DNA from: Roseomonas alba
GTDB lineage: Bacteria > Pseudomonadota > Alphaproteobacteria > Acetobacterales > Acetobacteraceae
Assembly (NCBI RefSeq): GCF_019430885.1
Contig: NZ_JAHYBZ010000006.1
Location: 248,001-312,000, forward strand
Length of the DNA stretch: 64,000 bases
Reading direction: 5' to 3'
Below the pieces are notes generated by a model. The model searched no databases. It was not told where the DNA came from and was given only the letters and a program-made list of their open reading frames with translations. Positions 58,137 through 64,000 of this stretch are shown here, one piece after another. Every line of letters starts with the position of its first letter. Position 1 is the stretch's first letter. The translations under genes were made by a program, and so were the position numbers.

Positions 58137-61100
58137 TCACTCCGCCGGCTGGGGTCCGTGGCCATGCCCACCGTCGCGCCCGCGATGGGCCTCAAGGTCC
58201 GCGAGCTTCGCCGCGATGGCCCCGATCGGCTTGGTATAGGGCGCGAGCAGCAGATAAAGCGCCGGCACGGCATAGAGGGTGACGAAGGTGGACAGCGTGA
58301 TGCCCCCCACGATCACCACGCCCAGCGCCGCACGGCTCTCGGCCCCCGCCCCGGTCGCGGCGGCCAGCGGCACGGCGCCCAGCACCGTCGCGATGGATGT
58401 CATCAGGATCGGCCGGAGCCGCACCACCGATGCCTCCAGCACCGCGTCGCGGATGGACAGGCCGCGATCACGGAGTTGGTTCGCAAACTCGACCACCAGG
58501 ATGCCGTTCTTCGCCATCAGTCCAATCAGCAGGATCATGCCGATCTGGCTGAAGATGTTGAGCGACTGCCCCGTCCACCACAGCGCCAGCAGGCCGCCGG
58601 TGATGGCAAGCGGCGTCGAGAGCAGGATCACGAAGGGGTGGATGAAGCTCTCGAACTGCGCTGCCAGCACCAGGAACACGACCAGCAGCGCCATGGCGAA
58701 GGTGACGTAGAGCGCGCCCGAGGATTCCTTGAACTCCAGCGACTGGCCCCGGTAGGAGATGCGCGCCTCGGGCGGCAGGACCTCCCGCGCCACGCCGTCG
58801 AGGAAGCCGAGCGCATCCCCCAGCGAATAGCCCGGCGCCAGCGACGCGGTGATGGTGATGGCGCGCACCCGGTCCTCGCGCGACAGGGTCTGGGCACGGG
58901 CGCGCTCGGTCATCGTCACCACGTTGGACAGCGGCACCAGCCCGCCCGACGCCGTGCGGACGAAGACGTTCTGCAGATCATAAGGCGAGAGCCGCATCTC
59001 GTTCGGCGCCTGGAGCAGCACCTTGTATTCCTGCCCGCCGACGACATAGGTCGTAACCTCGCGCGACCCCAGCATCGTCTCGATGGTGCGCCCCACCGCC
59101 GCGATGGAAATGCCGAGGTCGGCCGCCTTGCGCCGGTCGATCTCGACCCGCACCTCGGGCTTCGTCTCCTTGAAGTCGTGATCGAGGTTCAGCAGCCGCG
59201 GATTGGTCCGCGCGCGATCCAGGAAGCGGTCCCGCCATTCGACCAGCGTGTCGTAATCTGGCCCGCCGATCACGAACTGCACCGGCGGGCGGAAGCCGCG
59301 CGCGCCCAGCGAGGGCGGGTTGAGCGCGAAGCCGCGCACGCCAGGGATCTGTGCGATCTCGGGGAAGACCTCGGCCGCGATCTCCTGCTGCTTGCGGGGC
59401 CGTTCCGCCCAGGGCGACAGGCGGATGAAGATGTTGGCGACATTGCCGATCGCCGGCCGCTGGAAGCCGCCCACGGTCGAGAACACCGCCGCCGCCTCGC
59501 CGCTGTCCACATAGCGTTGCAGCAGGCGCTCGATCTGGATCACATGCTCCATGGTGTAGCCGAAGGACGCACCCTCCGGCCCAGTCGTCGGGATGATGAC
59601 CACGCCGCGATCCTCGGTCGGCGCGAATTCCTTGGGCAGGATGTTGTAGAGCACCACTGCCAGGCCACAGAGCGCCCCCGAAACGCCCAGCACCAGCACC
59701 GGCGCCCGCAGCGCGCGGTCCAGCGTCCAGCGCAGCCCGCCATTCAGCGCCAGGAAGAAGGGTTCGGTGACGCGTACCAGCAGCGTCTCGCTCTGATGCG
59801 GCTTCAGCAGCTTGGAACACATCATCGGCGTCAGCGTCAGCGCGATCAGCCCCGAGAACAGGACCGAGGCCGCCAGCGCCAGGCCGAATTCCGTGAACAG
59901 CCGCCCGGTATTGCCGCCCATGAAGGACAGCGGCACGAAGACCGCGACGAGGACCAGCGTGGTCGCGATGACCGCGAAGGCGATCTCCCGCGCGCCATAG
60001 ACCGAGGCGAGCAGTGGATCCTCGCCTTCCTCGATGCGGCGGTGGATGTTCTCCAGCACCACGATGGCGTCGTCCACCACCAGGCCGATGGCCAGCACCA
60101 GCCCCAGCAGCGTCAGGACATTGACCGAGAAGCCGAGTGCGGCCGTCGCGATGAAGGACGCGATGATCGAGACCGGGATGGCCACGGCCGGGATGATCGT
60201 CGCCCGCACCGAGCGCAGGAACAGGAAGATGACGCCGATGACCAGGGCGAGCGCGATCATCAGCGCGTGTTCCACCTCGAAGATGGACTGGCTGATGAAC
60301 AGGCTCTCGTCATAGCCGATCATCACGTCCACGCCCTCGGGCAGGGTCGGCGTGATCAGCGCCATCTCCGCCTTCACGCCATTGGCGACGGACAGCGTAT
60401 TGGCGGTGGATTGCCGCAGGATGCCTAGGCCGATGGCCGGCCGCCCGTTGATGCGATAGGCGCCGCGGGTATCCTCGGCACCGACCTCGATGCGCGCGAC
60501 CTCCCCCAACAGCACCTGGGCACCGTCGGCGCCGCGGCGGATGACGATCTCGCGGAACTGCTCGGGACGCGACATGCGCGTGTCGGTGCGCACGGTCAGC
60601 TCGCGCTGCTCGCTCTCGATGCGCCCGCCCGGCAATTCGACATTCTCGCGCCGGATCGCCTCCTCGATGTCCTGCACCGTGAGGTTGCGCGCGGCGAGGG
60701 CCTGGCGGTCCAGCCAGACGCGCATGGAAAAGCGCCGCTCGCCGGAGATGATGATCTGCGCCACGCCCTCGACGATGGCCAGGCGATCGACGATGCGCCG
60801 CCGCGCGAGGTCCGTCAGGTCGAGCGGCGTCAGCCGGTCCGAGGCTAAGGCGAGCCACAAGATCGGCCGGCTGTCGCCATCGACCTTCTGGACGATCGGC
60901 GTCTCCGCCTGGTCCGGCAGGCGCGCGAGCGCGCGGGCCACCTTGTCGCGCACGTCGTTCGCCGCCGCGTCGACATCGCGGGTCAGGCGGAATTCCAGCG
61001 TGATCTGGCTGCGCTCGTCGCGCGACTGGGAGGTGATGGTCTTGATGCCCTCGATCCCCGCCACGGCGGCTTCCAGGATCTCGGTGATCTGGCTGTCCAC

Positions 61101-61274
61101 CACGGGGGCGGAGGCGCCGGTATAGGTGGTGGTGATCTGGATGATGGGCGGGTCGATCGCAGGGTATTCCCGGATCGGCATGCGGAACAGCGCGAACAGC
61201 CCGAGCACCGTCAGCAGCAGGCTGATGACGGTGGCGAAGACGGGCCGCTTGATCGAGACGTCGGAGAGAACCAT
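58137..61274 (-). CDS. RND efflux transporter permease (HAE1 class)
   Basis: Inner-membrane proton-driven drug/hydrophobe exporter. It has 1045 residues, normal for AcrB/MexB relatives. It begins MVLSDVSIKRPVFATVIS, the typical first helix. The proton-relay pair is in GLVVDDAIVVLENIHR in helix 4, and TM10 contains GLMAKNGILVVEFANQLRDRG with the conserved Lys. The C-terminus is rich in His and Gly (HRGRDGGHGHG), which may bind metal but is not required for the family. It lies 16 bases downstream of its adaptor gene. The TolC-like protein at 30 kb is a possible partner. Confidence 0.95.
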   Translation of the reverse strand: MVLSDVSIKRPVFATVISLLLTVLGLFALFRMPIREYPAIDPPIIQITTTYTGASAPVVDSQITEILEAAVAGIEGIKTITSQSRDERSQITLEFRLTRDVDAAANDVRDKVARALARLPDQAETPIVQKVDGDSRPILWLALASDRLTPLDLTDLARRRIVDRLAIVEGVAQIIISGERRFSMRVWLDRQALAARNLTVQDIEEAIRRENVELPGGRIESEQRELTVRTDTRMSRPEQFREIVIRRGADGAQVLLGEVARIEVGAEDTRGAYRINGRPAIGLGILRQSTANTLSVANGVKAEMALITPTLPEGVDVMIGYDESLFISQSIFEVEHALMIALALVIGVIFLFLRSVRATIIPAVAIPVSIIASFIATAALGFSVNVLTLLGLVLAIGLVVDDAIVVLENIHRRIEEGEDPLLASVYGAREIAFAVIATTLVLVAVFVPLSFMGGNTGRLFTEFGLALAASVLFSGLIALTLTPMMCSKLLKPHQSETLLVRVTEPFFLALNGGLRWTLDRALRAPVLVLGVSGALCGLAVVLYNILPKEFAPTEDRGVVIIPTTGPEGASFGYTMEHVIQIERLLQRYVDSGEAAAVFSTVGGFQRPAIGNVANIFIRLSPWAERPRKQQEIAAEVFPEIAQIPGVRGFALNPPSLGARGFRPPVQFVIGGPDYDTLVEWRDRFLDRARTNPRLLNLDHDFKETKPEVRVEIDRRKAADLGISIAAVGRTIETMLGSREVTTYVVGGQEYKVLLQAPNEMRLSPYDLQNVFVRTASGGLVPLSNVVTMTERARAQTLSREDRVRAITITASLAPGYSLGDALGFLDGVAREVLPPEARISYRGQSLEFKESSGALYVTFAMALLVVFLVLAAQFESFIHPFVILLSTPLAITGGLLALWWTGQSLNIFSQIGMILLIGLMAKNGILVVEFANQLRDRGLSIRDAVLEASVVRLRPILMTSIATVLGAVPLAAATGAGAESRAALGVVIVGGITLSTFVTLYAVPALYLLLAPYTKPIGAIAAKLADLEAHRGRDGGHGHGPQPAE

Positions 61275-61290
61275 CGGCGCCTCGCTCCCC

Positions 61291-62409
61291 TCAGCTCGTC
61301 GGTCGGGTCAGGGTTTCGGTGACGCGCACCGGCACGTCGTTGCGCAGGCGCTGGATGCCGCGCACCACCACCGGCTCGCCGGCGTTCAGCCCCTCGCGGA
61401 TCTCGACCTCGCCAGGCAGACGCAGGCCAAGCTTGACCTCCTGCCGCCGCGCGCGCCCGTCGCGCACCACAAAGACATAGGCGCGGTCGCCAACCGGATC
61501 GATCGCCTCCTCGGCGACCAGAAGAGCGTGCTCGCGTTCCTCGAGCACCAGTTCGATGGTCAGGAACAGGCCGGGGCGCAGGGCCTCATCGGCATTGTCG
61601 AATTCGCTGATGACGCGCACCGACCGCGTGGCCGGGTCGATGCGGGTGTCGATCACCGCCACCTGTCCCTCGAAGCGACGGGCCCCATAGGCGGCGCTGC
61701 GCGCCGTCACGCCGCTGCCGGCATGGATGCGCGCCAGATAGACCTCGGGGATCGAGAACTCGACGCGCACCCGCGCCGTGTCATCGAGCGTGGTGATCGG
61801 CGTGCCTGGCTGGATCAGCGCGCCGGGGCTGACCTGGCGCAGCCCGACCCGGCCGGCGAAAGGCGCGTTGACGCGCAGTTCCTCCAGCCGCGCCTCGGCC
61901 TGGCGCACGCGGCCCTCGGCCTGGCGCGACAGCGCCTCCAGCGTCTCGAGGCGCTGCGCCGCGATGGTCGCCCCCGGCTGCAGCCGCCGCGCACGATCGA
62001 GCTGGTTGCGCGCATCGTCCAGCAGGGCGCGCGCCTGGTCGAGTTCCGCCCGAAGCGCCGCCGCGTCGAGCTGCACCAGCGTCGACCCGGCCTCGACGCG
62101 CTCGCCTTCGGTGAAGCCGATGCGCTCGACGATGCCGGCGACCTTGGAAGTGATGGTGACCGCCTCGCGCGCCCGCACGGTGCCGACGCTCTCGACACGC
62201 TCGACCACCGGGGCGACGCGCACGGCCTGGACGATGACGCCGACGGGGCCGCTGGAACCGCCGCCGCGCCCGCCGCCCTGCGGGCCGGCCCCCTGCAGGC
62301 CCAGCAGCTCGAGGGGCGGCTTCAGCCCGAATTGCTCGCCATAGTAGTGCCAGCCCGCGCCCAAGCCACCGAGCACCGCCAGCACCGCCACCTGGGTGAT
62401 CGTCTTCAT
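61291..62409 (-). CDS. Membrane fusion protein (RND periplasmic adaptor)
   Basis: Periplasmic adaptor linking the RND permease to an outer-membrane channel. It has 372 residues. N-terminal anchor helix (about 4-22) and a Gly/Gln-rich linker, then a lipoyl half-motif near EGERVEAGSTLVQLD, an alpha-helical hairpin (about 115-160, LDQARALLDDARNQLDRA), and a beta-barrel with VNAPFAGRVGLRQVSPGAL. It has no lipobox cysteine, so it is membrane-anchored and not a lipoprotein. Same operon as the permease. Confidence 0.93.
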   Translation of the reverse strand: MKTITQVAVLAVLGGLGAGWHYYGEQFGLKPPLELLGLQGAGPQGGGRGGGSSGPVGVIVQAVRVAPVVERVESVGTVRAREAVTITSKVAGIVERIGFTEGERVEAGSTLVQLDAAALRAELDQARALLDDARNQLDRARRLQPGATIAAQRLETLEALSRQAEGRVRQAEARLEELRVNAPFAGRVGLRQVSPGALIQPGTPITTLDDTARVRVEFSIPEVYLARIHAGSGVTARSAAYGARRFEGQVAVIDTRIDPATRSVRVISEFDNADEALRPGLFLTIELVLEEREHALLVAEEAIDPVGDRAYVFVVRDGRARRQEVKLGLRLPGEVEIREGLNAGEPVVVRGIQRLRNDVPVRVTETLTRPTS

Positions 62410-62483
62410 CGAAAGCCTGCCCGACGTTGCTGACTACATGACGATATTGAGAGGAATCAGCAAGCCATCGTCAGGTCGAAACG

Positions 62484-63476
62484 TCAGGCTCCGCCGACCT
62501 TTATGCAGCGAACCATGCGGCCGCCGCCCATTTCACGCGCAGCGGGCACGGCTTCCAGGCAGGCCTGCTCGGCCAGGGTGCAACGCGGCGCGAAGGCGCA
62601 ACCGGTGGGCACTTTCTCGAGGCTTGGCGGCGCGCCCGGAATGGTGGTCAGCCGCTTGCCGCGCATGCCGCCATGCACGGTCGCGCCCAGCAGACCCTGC
62701 GGGTAGGGGTGCAACGGCCCCGACATGAAGGGCACCACCGGCCCTTCCTCGACCACCCGGCCGGCGTACATCACCGCGACGCGGTCGGCGATCTCGCCCG
62801 CCACGCCGAGATCATGGGTGACGAAGATGACACCCATGCCGAGCTTTTCCTGAAGTTCCCGCAACAGCAGCAGCACCTGGATCTGCACCGTGGCGTCGAG
62901 CGCGGTGGTCGGTTCGTCCGCCAGCAGCAGCTTCGGCTTGCAGGCGAGCGCCACGGCGATCATCGCGCGTTGCCGCAAGCCGCCCGACAGCTCGTGCGGA
63001 TAGGCCGCGAGACGGCGCTTCGCCGAGGGGATCTGCACCAGTTCCAGCAACTCGAGCGCACGGGCCTCGGCGGCGGCATGCGAGGCGCCTTCGTGCCGGC
63101 GCACCGCCTCGGCGATCTGCTGGCCGATGGTGAAGACCGGGTCGAGCGCGGTCATCGGCTCCTGGAAGATCATCGCGACGTCGCCGCCGCGGAATTCCGA
63201 GAGCTGGCTTTCGGTCATCGCCTGCACGTTGCGCCCGGCGACCTCGATCGAGCCGCCGACCACGGCGCGCTTCGGCAGCAGCTTCATCAGCGCGCGCAGG
63301 GTGACCGACTTGCCCGAACCGGATTCACCGAGAAGGCACAGCACCTCCCCCTGCGCGAGGTCGAGATCGACGCCGTTCACCGCATGCACCGTGGCATCGC
63401 GGGAGACGAAGCGCACCGTCAGGTCGCGCGCGCGCACCAGCGGCGCCGCGGCGTCCATCTTCAGGGCCGCGCTCAT
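62484..63476 (-). CDS. Peptide ABC transporter ATPase, OppD/DppD-like
   Basis: ATPase of a dipeptide/oligopeptide/nickel-type importer. It has 330 residues. Walker A is GESGSGKS (50-57), the signature is [11 protein letters not shown], Walker B is [12 protein letters not shown], and the H-loop is [11 protein letters not shown]. The C-terminal oligopeptide-binding extension ([21 protein letters not shown]) carries the cysteine cluster typical of OppD/DppD. It is paired with an OppF-like gene whose stop overlaps its start; the permeases and receptor should lie outside the window. Confidence 0.9.
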   Translation of the reverse strand: MSAALKMDAAAPLVRARDLTVRFVSRDATVHAVNGVDLDLAQGEVLCLLGESGSGKSVTLRALMKLLPKRAVVGGSIEVAGRNVQAMTESQLSEFRGGDVAMIFQEPMTALDPVFTIGQQIAEAVRRHEGASHAAAEARALELLELVQIPSAKRRLAAYPHELSGGLRQRAMIAVALACKPKLLLADEPTTALDATVQIQVLLLLRELQEKLGMGVIFVTHDLGVAGEIADRVAVMYAGRVVEEGPVVPFMSGPLHPYPQGLLGATVHGGMRGKRLTTIPGAPPSLEKVPTGCAFAPRCTLAEQACLEAVPAAREMGGGRMVRCIKVGGA

Positions 63477-64000
63477 GCCGCGAGCCTCGGCGCCAGGGTG
63501 TGCCCGGAACCGGGCATCACCGCGTGGCAGGCGGCCTCATGGCCCGCGGACAGCGTCGCCGCGGGGGGTTCGCGTTCGGCGCAGACGCCTTCGGCCAGCG
63601 GACAGCGCGTGCGGAAACGGCAGCCGGAGGGCGGATTCACCGGATTGGGCGGATCGCCCGTCAGCGGCGGTTCCGTCCGCCGCTTGCCCGGATCCATGGA
63701 CGGGCGGGAGGCAAGCAGCGCGCGGGTATAGGGATGCGCGGGACGCTCGTAGATCTCCTCGACCGGCCCGGTCTCGACGACCTTGCCGAGATACATCACC
63801 AGCACCCGGTCCGAGATGTACTGCACCACGTTCAGGTCATGGCTGATGAAGGCGTAGGTGAGTCCGAACTTCTCCTTGAGGTCCATCAGCAGGTTCAGCA
63901 CCTGCGCCTCGACCGACTTGTCGAGCGCGCTCACCGGTTCGTCGAGGATGACCAGGCGCGGCTGCAGGGCGAGCGCGCGAGCGATGTTGATGCGCTGCCG
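63473..64000 (-). CDS. Peptide ABC transporter ATPase, OppF/DppF-like, 5' part beyond right edge
   Basis: Second ATPase of the peptide importer, cut off at its N-terminus by the window end. The visible 175 codons start after the signature at [15 protein letters not shown] and include Walker [14 protein letters not shown]-loop [11 protein letters not shown], and the C-terminal Cys-rich end ([21 protein letters not shown]). Its last 4 bases overlap the OppD-like start. Walker A and the Q-loop are not visible. Confidence 0.9.
   Translation of the reverse strand, partial: RQRINIARALALQPRLVILDEPVSALDKSVEAQVLNLLMDLKEKFGLTYAFISHDLNVVQYISDRVLVMYLGKVVETGPVEEIYERPAHPYTRALLASRPSMDPGKRRTEPPLTGDPPNPVNPPSGCRFRTRCPLAEGVCAEREPPAATLSAGHEAACHAVMPGSGHTLAPRLAA

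Noticed and set aside
58158..60428. A 756-codon open frame on the plus strand
   Set aside because: Lies opposite the RND permease and has the same His/Arg/Asp-rich composition as other antisense frames; no ribosome site or motif.

Overview
The window looks like the chromosome of a very GC-rich alphaproteobacterium, most likely an Acetobacteraceae of the Roseomonas type. This rests on gene content and order, not on a marker-gene search. The evidence is the string dgt-argS-SPOR-nagZ-M50-scpA-scpB-(tatA)-tatB-tatC-serS, the string pcm-tolC-popZ-valS, a divergent erpA, the pole-organising protein PopZ, Bug/TctC-type solute receptors with twin-arginine-like signals, and an alphaproteobacterial-type C-P lyase operon. 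No prophage, transposase, plasmid functions, rRNA or CRISPR array was seen.

Layout. 1-4.3 kb: a histidine kinase cut by the left edge, yajC, a DUF815 ATPase, rpiA and a metallo-beta-lactamase-fold hydrolase. 4.3-15.7 kb: a minus-strand housekeeping block (serS, tatCB, an iron-type ABC ATPase, scpBA, an M50 protease, nagZ, a SPOR protein, argS, dgt). 15.8-17.6 kb: an AT-rich membrane glycosyltransferase lodged between dgt and erpA. 17.6-20.3 kb: erpA, a 31-codon membrane peptide, xthA and three tiny secreted proteins. 20.4-25.1 kb: ilvD, a luciferase-like monooxygenase, DUF72, a glyoxalase-fold protein and a GFA-family protein. 25.1-32.5 kb: valS with a coupled 58-residue membrane protein, a Bug receptor, popZ, a TolC-type channel and a Pcm-like methyltransferase. 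32.5-33.7 kb: tRNA-Cys, tRNA-Asn and the fused remains of a tetR and an abrB gene. 33.8-42.5 kb: small proteins, an Ntn amidase, a second Bug receptor, an epimerase, an AraC regulator, an outer-membrane barrel, a GT4 glycosyltransferase and PPK2. 42.5-51.3 kb: the C-P lyase locus. 51.3-54.9 kb: a tightly coupled gamma-glutamyltransferase / GT-A-like / amidohydrolase operon. 54.9-64 kb: a flavodoxin, a carboxymuconolactone decarboxylase-like protein, an acetolactate-synthase-like enzyme, an RND efflux pump with its adaptor, and two peptide-ABC ATPases, the last cut by the right edge.

How genes work together. The phn genes form the most complete pathway. PhnF probably represses phnGHIJKLM plus a DUF1045 phosphoesterase through a palindrome just ahead of phnG. 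PhnN faces the operon from the other strand, and a second divergent PhnM lies behind phnF. No phosphonate transporter and no PhnP are present. Tat, SMC-kleisin, cell-wall recycling and tRNA charging functions share the housekeeping block.

The most unusual features are a family of composite hairpin repeats at four intergenic sites (8.2, 18.0, 28.1 and 56.0 kb), three of them near breaks in conserved gene order; the absence of tatA from its usual place; the double truncation at 33 kb; and the three-gene operon at 51-55 kb, whose pathway I cannot name.
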